Assembly: GCA_014338405.1 (NCBI GenBank)
Contig: JTDE01000118.1
Span: 100,961-164,960, forward strand
DNA from: Paragonimus skrjabini miyazakii
Taxonomy: Eukaryota > Platyhelminthes > Trematoda > Plagiorchiida > Troglotrematidae
Direction of reading: 5' to 3'
Length of the DNA: 64,000 bases
Shown here: one piece after another, positions 9,797-23,557 of the stretch
Numbering within the stretch: position 1 is the first letter of the stretch
Layout: each line of letters opens with the position of its first letter
Notes under the pieces: model-generated
Database searches by the model: none
What the model saw: the letters and a program-made list of their open reading frames with translations, nothing else
Told to the model about the DNA's origin: nothing
Translations under genes and position numbers: made by a program

Positions 9797-12700
9797 TTGA
9801 GTCTCCTTTAGAGTATCAAGTTGGCCATACTACTCACTAATAATGCACTTTTGTACAGTTTCGTGGAGCTATACAACAATGTTTGTCATGCCATTAATCG
9901 TAACGTCCACTTGAACGCACACACACTAGTCGTCTGTATTGCATTACCGTCAACCCAAGGGCTGTTTTCGTTGTACATGGCCAAATAGGCATGTGCAATT
10001 TTACGACATAAAAGCACGATTACTGCGGGTTTGAGCACACCAGAGAGTCGTGTCTAACTTATGTATTCTAGTCGAGCAGCACCCTAACATGGCACAAGCA
10101 GTACTTGTTAGCTTTCGTTAATTGTGTCCACATAGGGCAGGCAATATTAATTAAGCTTGATAAACTAACGGGAAACCATATCCACTTGCTGAAAAATGAC
10201 AAGTTCAACCAATAGACGATGGTCTCAATCCGTTGGAACAGAAGTTGAAGGTTTGTACACTTCTAGAAATGTTAGGTAACGACATAAATATTTTGGTAAC
10301 CTTTAGGTGCACGGTTGTGTGAAGTCTACTCACGAGTGCTTCTGTCTGATTAGTATCTTCCAGTCACGGAACTGCATGTCAAAAGCAACGGTTATTGGTG
10401 TCAGCATCAAAAACCAACTGCTTCACACTTGTGTCACTCAATACAAATTTAATCTTTTCGGTTATGGACTTACTCACGATGTGTCTGACTTAAAAACAAT
10501 CAGTCTGCCCAACCACATTCTGGTAGTACGTTAACGAAAATATGCTGACCTAGCAATTTGTTTAAATTAAGTAACGTTGAAGTTTTGGGGAATTTGTGAA
10601 AAAAATTGCGCACTGCATGGTGAATCTACACTTAACATGTGCACATTCACATTTAGTTTTATTAGTCGATGGTATTAGCCATTGGTCATCAACATGAGGT
10701 TGACTCAATCAAACGTCAACTGAGATTAACATCTGTTTTCCAAAAACTGGACGAGTAGACATTCGAAACCATTTGTGCAAATAATCATTTCACATTTGTC
10801 CCCTACCAAAAAGAATTTATGGCGTTTAGAAGAAAGTTGTAGTTTGAGTAAATCTAAAGATGCATATAAGCACTTCATGCTTTGGTGAACTCGCTAAAAC
10901 GAGTGACGGACGGAGCCGACAATGGTTTTGGAAAAGTGAGTTGGAAGAGGTGGCCGTTGTTGGCCTGAGATAGACCAAACCACTGGGAGAAGTGAAGAGA
11001 TGATTGGATAGTAGAATGCAAACCCAAATACAGTGACATATATAAAATTATCCTGCTGCAGCTTGTATAAAACAGCAGATAACGAGTGATTCTAAAGCGA
11101 TTAGCTATTTTTTGCTAGATTCACGTTGGTTTCATCGAATATCTGTAGGAGTTTCACTTGAATTGATAAGGTGGCGTCGACACTATAAAGCTGCGTTACG
11201 ACATATCTAACCTGGTCTATTCGTATTCCGGGTGTGTATTACAGCCCAATTTGAAATTGCAACCTTACTGTCACCCCTATAGTAAGGTGCTCAAAGTGAG
11301 TCACGTTGTTAGATCAGGTGGTCGACAGTAAGCACTATAGGCTGTGATTTAGGTCCAGAAATAACTCTTATTATATCCACTTGCTCGACTGATGCGTCAT
11401 ATAAAACTATATAAGACTGAATGGTCCGTAGTGAACAAGACTTATGGTTCAAAAGGTGATATCTCTACACAAAGTTATGTTCACAATGTCACTCAATACA
11501 CTGAAAAATACTTACAACTCAAACTACGGTTCAGGAGACAGACGATCACAGGTGGATGACTAAGTGATCAAACAGGAGTTACATCTCGCCGACTCTCGGT
11601 TTGTGGGGTTGTTTGAACTTCAAGGACTACACTTGTTTTGAACGCCGGAACAGGTGTTTTTGCTGTGTTCTGAAAACAACTACGAGGTGACAGATTTATT
11701 AGGTACGCTGAGAACAGCGGGCTGTAACGATTCGTCACAGTGGATAAATATGCACATGGTGACTTATGTCAACAATATGACACCCAAGAGACAGTTGTAC
11801 TTTCAACCCATATCAGTTGTACTACTATCAGGGTACTCTGAAGCGTTGCCTGTCGTTATCGTTTAAACGTTCACCCGAATGTGTTGGTCGTGGACACACC
11901 TGAGCGATATTCAACCAATACGTTAAATTCTGTTAAATAGAGGTTCTAGTGAACATGGCTCTGGCATAATTAACGTCGTGGAAACAGCCGTTTTTGGAAT
12001 AATCATGTATGAGGGAAGTTCACCCTGTAAATACCTGAGCGTATCAGTCCAGTGTATACATTCCAGTATTCACTATTCGTTAAGGCTCTTCGTTCTGTAA
12101 AAGTGCGCGAAAAACATAAAAGAAACATTATAAAATCAGACAAAACAAGTTTAAAATCGATAATGACTACAATTCCAGAGCCATGGTAGACTAATACACC
12201 CGAGAAATTACTCTTATAATCTGAACAAGTGATTCTAAAATTGTACCGATGTTGCTTTTTTCTAATTTATTCATTCACGCGTGCAGAAATGTATGTTAAA
12301 GGTGTTACCAGCTGGCCTCGACTGACACAGGACTATTGTGCATTGCAGCGTATATTACGCCATGCAGTTTAATGCTTCCTATATAAATTATGCTTCATCT
12401 GCAGCAGACCACATTTTTGTCAGGTTTAGTTTGAGACAACGTTGTTTTCTCCTTTCCATTCTTTTCTCAACTTGCTTGCTCCCCTTAAATATTTTACTAA
12501 GCATTTGCTTCAAAAATTTTCTCCATTTTCGCCTAACTACTGCTACCGTTTCTGTGGTGATGGTGTTAAACTGAAGTCGACAATCATGACTCTGTCGGTG
12601 AAAATGGTGCAGGCATTGTAATTACGCAATTAATGCCTTCAAGGTTACAAACCTTCAGTGAATAATTAGCTCTCAGCTAAGTTGCTGTGTGTAATAATAT

Positions 12701-15700
12701 TATTCGCAAAAATACTGGCAATAATAATAAACTTAACTTTTACGGATGTGATGACTCGTGCTATCAGGCAGGTGTTATTCACATGTTCATAGTTAACGAC
12801 AACCCAGTGAAGGTTGTTCAATAAAATGAATCATTTCACAAAATGATAGTTGATCAGAAATTTCCTGACTGTACCACAGTCAACAGCACGGTATTCCGAG
12901 GCTCTGCTACTAGCCGACTAACGAGTACATTGTTAGATATCTCGAATGTATTTGGAAGTATTGCCGATAAGTTTTCTGGCAGATTCAACAAGTCACAAAT
13001 GATTCAACTACTACAAAAGCCAAGCCTCGACTGAAGTCGACAGCAGCTGTATGCCCAGCTGAGACGAGCGCCCCACCAGCGCAGTTGCGAATCCACGCCG
13101 AGAACATAGAAGTTTCATACTTACACTCGATTGTCTTAGCAAGGTTTCACAACCACCTGAACCCGAAATTCGTGGATGCTACTTTCAAGCAATGAATAAC
13201 TGAGGGGAATTAGATCCAAAGCCAGCATTAAGTTCCAAAAAGTCGCCACCTATTTCGTCACATGCAAATTTTTGTGCATTATGTTAATTCACATAGGAAC
13301 CACCACGGGTAATCCTTTCCAAACGTTTCAATAAAATAACCAAACGATAAAAAAAGGGTGTTTCCTAGGCAACTCGACATTGTACCTGTGATCCGTGTTT
13401 TACAGATAATTTATCAACCGGTTAGACATTGGTCTCCAACAGTCAATATTCGACGACGGCATTCTTACCATTTAGTCAAAATGAACTTTCCAACACGACC
13501 TATTATTTCTAATGAAGCTAGTCTTCGACCTATACTTCTGATGCTAGTCTTCAGTAAGTTCCATCGTAAACTCAGCGTACGTGAGAGAAGATTGCTTATT
13601 GTGACTGAAGAATACTCACTAAAACTGAATAGAAATATTCAACAGATGAGTATGAGGCTTTGACTTGTGTTTGGCCTGTGGAAACTGGCACTTCTCCATT
13701 GACTTATACTTTGCAACACGACCCGACCAAACTGCGCTGATCACTTGCTTGAACCATGAATGTATGAGCCACAAGCCGGGGTGACTAATATATGCCTGGC
13801 AATAAAGTGCACAGCTGGTTCGGCTATTTAAGTTGCTGATGCATTTTCCCTAATATCGTCACCAGAATAGCATAATCTAGGTGTCGATAAAGAACCCGAG
13901 AATGCGGCTGTTCTTGAGGCCATTCATCTTCATGTAGTAACTGGAGAACGGCTGTGACACTTAATGCATGCAGGTAGTGAATTACAGAAATTCGAACATT
14001 ATTTGTTCCAACCGGCTATCAAACCAACATATTCCCGATAAGGTTGAATTTGGGCATCCAGTACTCAACAAGTTTGCTGTGGTCGGTGATATAATTGTTC
14101 GTGAATCGCGATTTGTTTTACTGTTTCATCTAGAACTAGAAGCTATGTTGTATGACCAATAATTTACCAAGAAATTGCCAAGAATTTACAATATTACGAT
14201 ACGTATCGAAGTCACCGTGAATGGCGGAAGACCTTGTACGGACCCCGGTGGAACATCCAAACCCATACTGTCACCCCTGGAACACGCGGAAAACCGGCGG
14301 AGACCGTGGAAAAACGTACCACTGAGATCGCCAAGTGTTTTTATCAGTTACAATGCAATATGAAAATATGTCGATCACCACGTTAATATAGTAAACGCCC
14401 TGAAGTTCGCCCGACTGGGAGGTTATTACATTAGCTATATGTCGCCGAATCACACATCGTATTTCTTGCTTCCGAACACCGGAAGAAACTGTAATGATTA
14501 ATGGCCAGTACATTTGAGCTACGAACTCATCCAGTCCCGTTATGTTGAATACGACACAAGTAGATTGTTTCATACAATTCTTTGGTCAACGGAATGGTAG
14601 AATGTCTGAAATATTCCTTAATAGGGAATATATTAACACTATGGCTGAGAAGTAGACGCTAGAAAATTGTGTGCTCGACTAACTGTTATGCATTATATCA
14701 TTTATCACAAAGCAGCAGAGAAAAAGACCTACTGAATTAAGGTCTGTAAAAACCCTACGTACAAAACTGAGTGCAATACACCACCGTACAGTCCAACTTG
14801 GGAAGACAGAAATAAAACAGACAACTACCAAAATGTGTGCTTAGAAACCGCGAAAATTTCGACCACAGGAGCATGTGTTCCTTTGAAAAACTAGATCGCT
14901 TACACGAGAATACCGACAGTTCCATAACATATTGTAATAAAACTGTCATTGAGACCGATCTCTTATGAACTGACCAACGGTTGGTGTGTCAAAGTGCGGA
15001 ACCTGCATGTGGTTCAACCTTCTCTACCTTCATACTATTCAGGATGCTGCACGTTCTGATAACTATCATTTTAGACACAGAAACTAGTTTTGGGTTCCTC
15101 TTATCCATAATCTAAACTCAACTGGAAGAAGGTGATGTTCTGTGTGTACTTCCTTGAACTTATATTAGTCACTCATGTCACTTCACTTCGACCTGATTGC
15201 ATGTGCTCTGGCACGAAACCCATTCATGATTTTCACACTCGTTATCTGAGTGATGCGAGTTGTTGACTTTCAAGGCTTTTCATCCGTGATACAGACTTCT
15301 TTGTGCACTGTGCAGTTTGCATCACCGGACACCAAATGTCAATGGTAAGGCAATCACAGAATTAAAACATTAAAAGGGTACTTTGTCACAAGTGAAATAT
15401 GTGTAGGAATGAAGTGGTGTACGAAGAGAGATTATTCTCAATAACTTCCATTCGTAGATTGATAGTCTACACTCTGTAAAGTACCTTTGTTATACTTTCG
15501 TCCCAACGGACCGTTCGGAACGTAACTTAATGTTAACGCATTTGAAGAAATCAAACGATAGGCCGTCTGCGAATGATAGCGGTGATCATACCAGTGTCGT
15601 CTATATTCCTCTTGCCAAGTCCTTGAAAGTCTGGTTGAATTGGTCAGTTTTTGTTCCATTGAGCAACGGCTATACTTCGTCAGAACGCATTTATATATGT

Positions 15701-16377
15701 CTGGCATTAAAGTACATGGTTGTGAGTAATAGTTTATCTACGCCTACAGAAGTGGTTGACGCGTCCTTCTTACTCAGTGTAGTTGCTGCGAAAACTAAGC
15801 GGAGCACTTCTAAAATTTCACCAATATAACTCATAATGCCGCAGAACGGAATGTACGAAACATTTGTTGTGTTAAGTGGATTGTACAGAAAGAAACGACA
15901 ACATTTGACGTGTATACTTTGAAAACTGAGCACCGTCTAACTTATCCAACAATATATTTTTGGTGCTACAAGTCCGTACCCCGAACCACTACGTGAACAC
16001 AAACATTCATTTCAAAATTGTATGTCGAAGTGTCTAGATGCGCACTAGAAGCTCAATGATACATAGGTAGCAGAAGTAAATTTACGATTGTCTAGGTGAC
16101 TTACGATATTTTCCCATATCCCAAACTTGCAGATTGAATGTGTGGTTGTTGACAACCAAACTAGCTATAAGAGAAGTAAATCCGGAAGGTTTTGACCATC
16201 ACGTGAAATGCGGTTTAACTTCCGAAGAGCAATCGTTACCTTTCAAATATAAAACCAGATTACCGTTTCTACTCACGTTATTGACGAACTACTCACGACT
16301 TGAATAGGAACAGATATATATGCGTGCAGAAACCAATGTCATGTTTTGGTTCGTGACATTCCGGCCTAACCTTTCAG

Positions 16378-16590
16378 TTGTATGACACATGTTGCAACTC
16401 AGATGGAATAAGAACATTCAGTCCAAATCTAGTTGAACAATGTTTACAAGATGAAATGGAGGAGCAATTGAAATTTCAGCTATTAAGCCAACATGAAAAG
16501 TCAAGTGAAATCTTTTCAGTTGAAAACGGTACCCTAGTAATCAGCCTGACATCTGTGGAAACCACTGAAAATGCACAGCTTTCAAGTTAA
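16378..16590 (+). CDS. candidate 3'-terminal exon, unknown protein
   Basis: The open frame begins directly after an acceptor-like CCTAACCTTTCAG (AG at 16376-16377), continues for 70 codons and ends with TAA. The peptide is hydrophilic and acidic in the middle (QDEMEEQLKFQLL), which suggests a surface helix or coiled segment. No family is recognised. It would be the last exon of a plus-strand gene whose upstream exons I cannot identify. A frame of this length is not significant alone; the exact abutment on a good acceptor is the only support. Confidence 0.25.
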   Translation: MYDTCCNSDGIRTFSPNLVEQCLQDEMEEQLKFQLLSQHEKSSEIFSVENGTLVISLTSVETTENAQLSS

Positions 16591-18654
16591 CAATACTGAC
16601 GTAAGTGGTTAATATAAACAAACGGAATGAGCTATTGAGAGCAGCCAAAATTTGCCACAAAAATAAACGCCTGTTATTGGACACCTACTGGATTCACTAC
16701 AGTGCAGGTATGAGCATGTCATTATTGGTTCATTTTATCCTACTAGGAAACCTCCCCTGGTGTCAGTATTTGAATCACAGTTGTCGCTCGCACATTTTTT
16801 GTGCGTTTCAAATTATTTCATGTTACTTTTCACAGGTTTCAAAGAAATAGTCTGGATATGTTAAAATCTTTTATCAGTTCTACATCACGATGTTGGCTAT
16901 CCGTACAGTCACCATTTCTGCCATAAGGACAGGACATTAATTATAATGAATTGAAGAGATCGCATGAAGTAGTAGTTAACATTTAACGCACCGATTATAC
17001 AGCCAAATTCAGGTTAGATGGCAATAAATGTAGTCATTTTCAAATTTGTTCGGATTTCTTAGTCATCTAATGAATAGAGTTGAACTTCGTCAACCCTGCG
17101 TAATACTGTATGGCCGTAGTGGTTTCAACCACTTCACAAGCCGTCTTGGAGCGGTCAGCGGAGTTGATTTAACATGGATTGCAATGACTTTATCCGTGAC
17201 TAATTTGTTCCCAATTTCGTAGAAACTGCATACACGCTTAGCCTAGCAGTACTGGTTAGGGCATACAAATTTGTGTTATATTTAGCCTGAAGATGAAACA
17301 ACGTAGGCAAAAGTTTTAGTTGAAAGGTACGTCTCAGTCAAGCAGTAATGACGAGAACCGTCTCCGTTTTAGAGGAATTAGAAAGCCCCTTGGCTTTGAT
17401 CCAGCCTCAGTTTGACCAAAAGCGTGAACTCAAGTGCTGCTTGTAAATGCGCTCTAAACTCCAAATAATAGGATGGTTTTACAAAATAAAGTACTTTACT
17501 ATAAAGTCCAAAATTCACTCGGTATAGTTATGTAAGAGTAAATGACGAGCGGCAAGTTATTCACGGAGAATCGTTCAAGGAACTTTGAGATAGGGGACAT
17601 GTCACAGGCGTGCAGGTTTCAGTTAAGAACATAAAAGGGGTAAGCACTAGATTGTCAGTGTTGTTCCAGTTGGATCACCGGCAACCAGCACAATGTTTAA
17701 TGAGCTGGTGGGTTCTTATTGTTCAACCTGGAGAGAAGTCCCAGTAGTGCGGTGATCGAATGGTGTTAACAGGTAGTTTACTGTGTTTCCTATCCCACAA
17801 GCTGAAGTGTTTGAGGGTTCAGATAGGAGAATTTGGTTGTGTCTAGTTCGGAGTCAGTAACGTAGTGGTAAACATGATTAACTCCTAAAAGCATGGCCAG
17901 ATTTCGGTTCCCTGCCACAGCGAGGATAAGCACTAGTGACGAACTTCAACTTGGGCGAATTTCGGATCTAACGTTTATTTACAGAAGGAGGAGACTGAAG
18001 TTTTCAATAAAAATAGGACAGCTACAATCGACTGTGAATAATTTTTTAACCCTATGAAACTAAAATCCTTTACTACTAATCAGTTATAAAAGAAGATAAT
18101 CATATGTGTTACATGGATTAGACGGTCTTGCTTATCATGAACGGTTCAGATGTTTGATTCTCTTCCTGGAGCGCGCTTAAATCATCTAGCCTACTTCTAC
18201 ATGACTGCTTAGAGTTGTTCGCTCGTAACGATAAATTCAATGCAGTAACATATGTGACGCTTTATTTCATCAATTCATTTATTCATAAAAGTTATTTTGC
18301 CTACTGATTCTTCTAAGGTAAGTTACAAATTTGGCGACTATCTCAAACTGTTGTGTTACCTAGACGTGAAACCGCTGTTACTGAGTTGTTTGCTGTGCTA
18401 CTTCTAAATATGAATAACCGAACAAAATATGTCTTGTGCTGCCCCACATCATTCCAGAATATTTGAAACGATTAGTCAAAGTGTAAACCTTACTGTCCAA
18501 GTAGTCACTACTCTTACAGTAAACTACAATGCTTGTTAAAGCTCAACATTTCAGGAACAGTAGTATCTCATACATCACTTGTAGTTCACTGGGGAAAACT
18601 GCACATTTAGAATATTTTATATCATAGTCCGACGTACTGAAGTGAATAACTTAC

Positions 18655-18705
18655 TTGTGAATGCAAAATTCCAGTACATTTCTTTACCAACCATGGGAGA
18701 TTCGT
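18655..18705 (-). CDS. candidate 51-nt internal exon
   Basis: On the minus strand an acceptor with a long T-run (GTTTTTTTATGTCAG) ends at 18706, and a donor GTAAGTTA begins at 18654. The 51 nt between are open in two frames. The more protein-like one reads ESPMVGKEMYWNFAFT and would give phase-1 boundaries. Both splice signals are close to consensus, which is the whole of the evidence. No domain is recognised. Confidence 0.25.
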
Positions 18706-20232
18706 CTGACATAAAAAAACACTCATGTTAGAAATTATTTATTTCGATAGAAATTCTAGACGTGATGATGTAAATCATATCGCGAAATAGTGTTATTCCA
18801 AAAGCAGCTTGGAACGATGGCGCACAGAGTTCCAGAGTTTTGTTTGAATGGGTTCCCTGGTTTAAGCAGTACCAAAGTTGACCTATTCCAGTTTGTCACT
18901 ACATCAGCAATAGTAAAATGTAAGTATGTGAGACCGCACAGTAATTGTGTGTACAAAATAAGCTTGATGCGGTACCCAGGTGACTTCATCTTGCTTGAAA
19001 AGTTTGCACGAACATGATCAGGGCATACAGCCTGTTTTTCATCGTGTTAGAGATTTTACAGTCATTTCTTAAGTAGGACAGGACTTCAACCGGACGGTTT
19101 AACTTTATATGACGGAGATGTGAGACGAGGTTTGGCTAGCCCCAATTGCGCCATCATGCCTTCACAGACGTATAATGCTTCATAGCTTTTTAGTTATAGC
19201 TCAGCAACATTGTATTTGACTCAGAGTGATTTGAGCTACAAACATAAATATATTAGGTTACATATTGTAAGGATTGTTGCAAGTAAACTACCAGACGTCA
19301 AGTTCGTTGGCAAGCAAGACAGATACCTAAAAGTTACTTTAATTATTTCAAACTACTTGCGAGTAGCACGGTTCGTACTTTGGAATTTGTCACGCCATTG
19401 AAAATAAGTGATAGGTTGCACAAAATTTCATTCAAATGCGATAGAAACAAAATCTTTAACTAGCCTCGTAGATCTGAGGAAATTCTATCTTTATATGAAA
19501 TCGGGTAGATAATGTCGACCGTGCGAAGTTGGACAAAGTTTGGAGTACTCAAGCGGATCTCTAATTGTGGGAATCTATTAGGTCGTACATGCAACACCTC
19601 GTTGTCATCCGTACGTGAAGTGAGATTTATATTGCAAGCATTTCGAAGTAGATCTACGTATATCTGTGTTATTTTGATAAGTGTTCCTCCTCGGGACTCT
19701 AATCATTCTTTATAACCTGATTTTAAATCTTCTTGTCATCACCTTAGATCTTTTGCCATGCAACTTGTTATTCATGAATTACATGTCCAATGCATTGGGG
19801 GTGGTTGTTCAGTTACTCCAAGCTACCGTCCTTGATGACAGTTTATGCAAAACATCGCAACGTGAATGTAAAATATCCAGAAATATCTTTCTGAAGCGCT
19901 CTTCACTAACTGGTCTACCCCGCCCTTCCAACAATTTTGTATAACTAGGATTAATGATAACGGTCAGGCAGTAAAAATCCGGGCAGACAAACGTATATTG
20001 TGTTATAAATAACTATGTGGCACAACACTGCAAACAAGACGCTTGCAGTGTTGATACTCTGTTGAATTCAGCTGGTCATGTCTCGAAGGTATGAAATAAA
20101 ACGTTTTATAAAGTAACACGGTCAAATTAGCGGATAGTAAATTCACATGTTTACAAAGAAAAAAGAGTATCCTCGTTGATTAGACAGTAACAAATGACCC
20201 AGTGACAATTTGGTGAAAAAATCAAATCTCAC

Positions 20233-20286
20233 CTGCGTAAATGATGCTTTTTTCAAACATGTAAAAGTCATCAATTGAAAGCAACA
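20233..20286 (-). CDS. candidate 54-nt internal exon
   Basis: A pyrimidine-rich acceptor (TTCCCTATTCACTAACAG) ends at 20287 on the minus strand and a CAG|GTGAGA donor follows at 20232. The exon is open in phase 0 and in phase 1; the phase-1 reading is LLSIDDFYMFEKSIIYA. Length is a multiple of three, as for 18655-18705. The two could belong to one minus-strand gene, but no family is recognised. Confidence 0.25.
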
Positions 20287-23072
20287 CTGTTAGTGAATAG
20301 GGAAATGAAGTGAGAAGAACGGTAAGTTAAGCCGTCGGATGTCAGATATCGCGATGCTTCTCATATGAACGTCTATTCGTGTCACCAACACTATATAGGC
20401 ATATGTGACTTGACCAGATATCAATTGTGATGAGTCACCGGGTTGTTTGGTTTCCTGCTAAATCAAGCAGGTGTTCGTCATTACGAATGAAACAGTGGAT
20501 GAGGTACTGAACAATAGCTTACTGGAATGATATACACCGAGGAATACTGTCGTTTAATTGACACTCTCACTTAGTGCCTCGGTTATTTACTTTTAAAAAC
20601 ACCAGTACAATGGCGAAATCTACTCATGCCTTCCATCGTAGTAATACGTTTACTCAGTGTAATCACTAAATAAAAGGCTTTGTTTATATGCAGTAACTGT
20701 GAGGTAACCTAGGATGTATGGAATCTTTGGGAAACCATCACTACAACAGAAAATGGTGTCACTTCAAATGTCAGACACCAGTCAAACCAAAATCTTGCTT
20801 CAATCCTTCGGAAACACTGTTAAATCTATCAATCAGTGACTCCTCGCAAACTTTCGAAAATAGTGAGATGCGGCAATTTAAACGACAGCCTATTTCTTTG
20901 AATATTTCATAGAAACTCTATTTGTCAATCGACTCAAAACAGTTTAATCCATTGATCAGTTTCCTTTGACAAGAAAATCAATTCATGAATGTTGAAAGGA
21001 CAAAATAACCAGTCACTCGCAATTTTTAAAACTAATGTTAGTATTGCAATTCATGTCAAACGTCAATACGTATTGAACAGACGGGGAACGAGTTGTACAA
21101 ATCCGTCTGGCATTTGTTGTGACAATCAGGGTTTCGCTGCTTGTTTGTCCGAATGCGGAAAGGTTATTGTTTGGATAAAAATCCGCACTAAATTCTCCCA
21201 TCCTTTTATCCTCTAGATTTAAAATCATCCACTCACACATGCTTAAATGACAAGGTCACTGTTCCATATATGTGACCTTGTAGTCGATATAATTCAAGTT
21301 TATCGGTTGCCACAATGAATTACTTTATAGAGTAAACTTAGAAAAATTTCCATCAGTCAGACTCAGCACAAACTTTGTGAACTTACCAGCATCGCGGACC
21401 TCAAACGAACTGCATTTACAAGAATGTTCTGGCCTAGTATCACTGGTATATCAAACACCAAGACAAACATAACCTGCCTTCAACTTGAACTTACATGGGA
21501 CAGATGAAAGTACAGGCCACGGTTCATCCAATGGATCATTGGTAGCATTGTCTGTTAAATAAAATTTGAGATGGAACAATTAGTCAGATGTCGAACACCA
21601 CAGCCAACTGTACGTGCGAACATGTAAGTGCGATTAATTGGACAACAAAACATGCAAACACGTAAAAGTAGTAGGAAAGTAGAGGTGCCCGAAATTAACA
21701 ATTTTTTCAAAAAGTAAAAATTGAACATCGCGATTTTTCTTTCTTCAGTCCAAGAAATTATGCTGAAAATAAAACGTTGTGAAAGTTTCACCAGCTTGAA
21801 TGTTGAAACGTATGACAGATAAAATTATGCGTATTCATATTTGCTCATAGAAAGCAAACCAAGAGGAGCATATATTTTCCACAGTCTATCACCGATTCAA
21901 CGCCACAATATAGAAAATCATACAACGTACAGATTTAGTGCATTCATAATAATCAGCACATACACTGTCTTGAACATTTCATAGGTCTATATTCCGTGAC
22001 AGAACAAACCTATCCCTATAAGTGTCGGTGACTTGGGAGTGAGAGAAAACGGTGGACCAGTCTGGTACAAGAATGTTTCAAGTCATACACGAAAACTGTC
22101 TACTTCTCACCCTAACTCATGGCTCAATTGCGTTCAAGCACAGGATGAGCTTACACTAGCCAAGACAGCTGGCGATGATCGTGCATGCCTACTTAATCCA
22201 ACTAACTTTTCTCTGAACGAAGATAATATGCAATTCTAGGGCGTTACATCCTGGATCACATTATTTTCACAGTAGACTTAAAGAAATACCTTCAAATAAG
22301 AATGTTTGCTGATAACTTTGCCGCAGATTGTACTAGGTTAGTTAGTCCAGATTATTATGCTTGCAAATCGCGTTCGGTAGATCTGTCGAATAAACGTCAC
22401 TAGATTTGAAACGTTCCTTCTGAATTTGTTAAATGTCAGAATGACGAAAACACAGTGTTACAAATGTTGTCATTAAAACATCGAGCTCCTTCCATGAGAA
22501 AAACATTGTCTTTTTATTTTCCTTAACATACACACTTTACTAATTTTTTTAATCAACACGAGCAGTAGAAAGCACGAATCTATCATCATAATCATCGCTA
22601 GTTTTTCACGCAGACATACTAATTGTATCGCGTCAACTTTTATTATGGTGGCCTACATGTTGTATAAATGAAAACAGTGTAGGCGCAATCAAGAAATAAA
22701 TACTAACTATAACGCAATATTTATCATGCTAAAAATCAGTGTCATTCAGAAACTAATAAGTCACTTTATACCAACGGAATAACCAATGTATTCAACAATG
22801 AACAAAGATTGTAACTAGGACCAAAATCAGTGAACTTCTTTTGTTATAGTTGGCATTGTAACATTTAAACAATGAAAAACAAGCTGACCTCAAGTGTGTT
22901 AGCTGTGACTGACCTTCCTTGTTTGTGTTACTGAATGATCTAGTACATGTGTACAGGTGCAATAAGCTACTACAAAGCCTACAATTTGAAGCGATAACCA
23001 ATTGTCCAAATGAGCTTCACAAAGCGCATTGAGTTGATGCTAAGTTTCTGTGTCGGGCATTGTTTGTATCAG

Positions 23073-23169
23073 GGTCAACATCACAGCTGACCGAGTGAAC
23101 AATGAGGAGTACACTATGTATTGTCTATATGGAAGTTCATTTGCGCTAGGAACGATAATAAATGTTCAG
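23073..23169 (+). CDS. candidate internal exon with consensus splice sites
   Basis: The acceptor TTGTTTGTATCAG|G and the donor CAG|GTAAGT (GT at 23170) both match the animal consensus. The 97-nt exon is open for 32 codons in one frame: VNITADRVNNEEY, then TMYCLYGSSFALG, then TIINVQ. It contains a potential N-glycosylation site (NIT), so an extracellular or lumenal protein is possible. No domain is recognised and the neighbouring exons were not found. This is the best-looking splice pair on the plus strand. Confidence 0.35.
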
Positions 23170-23425
23170 GTAAGTAATTTCGCTATTATATGATGAATAT
23201 GATTGTGTTTAACCTCGCCGTCATGAACTTACCCAGTTACTAGCGTATACAGCCTATGTATGTTGAATTAACATCTGCTTACCAATTCACATTGGCCCGT
23301 AAACAAGTAGGATCCGTATGGTCACATAGTGCTTATTGCTTGCATTCACAAAAACTTATTGCGTACTTCAACCAGACCTTTTTCGAGTTGGCTGCAATGT
23401 AGAGAATGATGGAACGGACTTTCAT

Positions 23426-23557
23426 TTAATCGGTTCCATCTGTGTTCCATTCCACGTCACCCCTTTCTACTGGCTCGGGTACACCTTTACTTGGAGCTGA
23501 AGGCAGCAATGCATACTTTGCTTTGATCTCCAGTGAACACGTCAGGGAGAGAGATAA
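23426..23557 (-). CDS. candidate terminal exon, unknown protein
   Basis: On the minus strand a pyrimidine-rich acceptor (GATTTGTCTTCCCAG) ends at 23558. It is followed by a 43-codon open frame ending in TAA at 23426. The peptide includes LEIKAKYALLPSAPSK and ends VEWNTDGTD. It is GC-richer than its surroundings, which is mild support for coding. It lies opposite in strand to the candidate exon at 23073-23169, so at most one of them may be real, or two genes converge here. Confidence 0.22.
   Translation of the reverse strand, partial: LSLSLTCSLEIKAKYALLPSAPSKGVPEPVERGDVEWNTDGTD

Larger units (their letters stand above)
9797..23000. other. unassigned AT-rich DNA
   Basis: No recognisable gene, RNA or transposon. 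Minus-strand segments with good splice-like borders occur at 10334-10371, 18655-18705 and 20233-20286. The last two are 51 and 54 nt long, both multiples of three. A small inverted repeat (CCTATAGT / ACTATAGG) brackets about 11274-11335. A weak tRNA-like patch with CGTAGTGGTAAAC and CGGTTCCCTGCC lies near 17850-17935. Confidence 0.3.
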
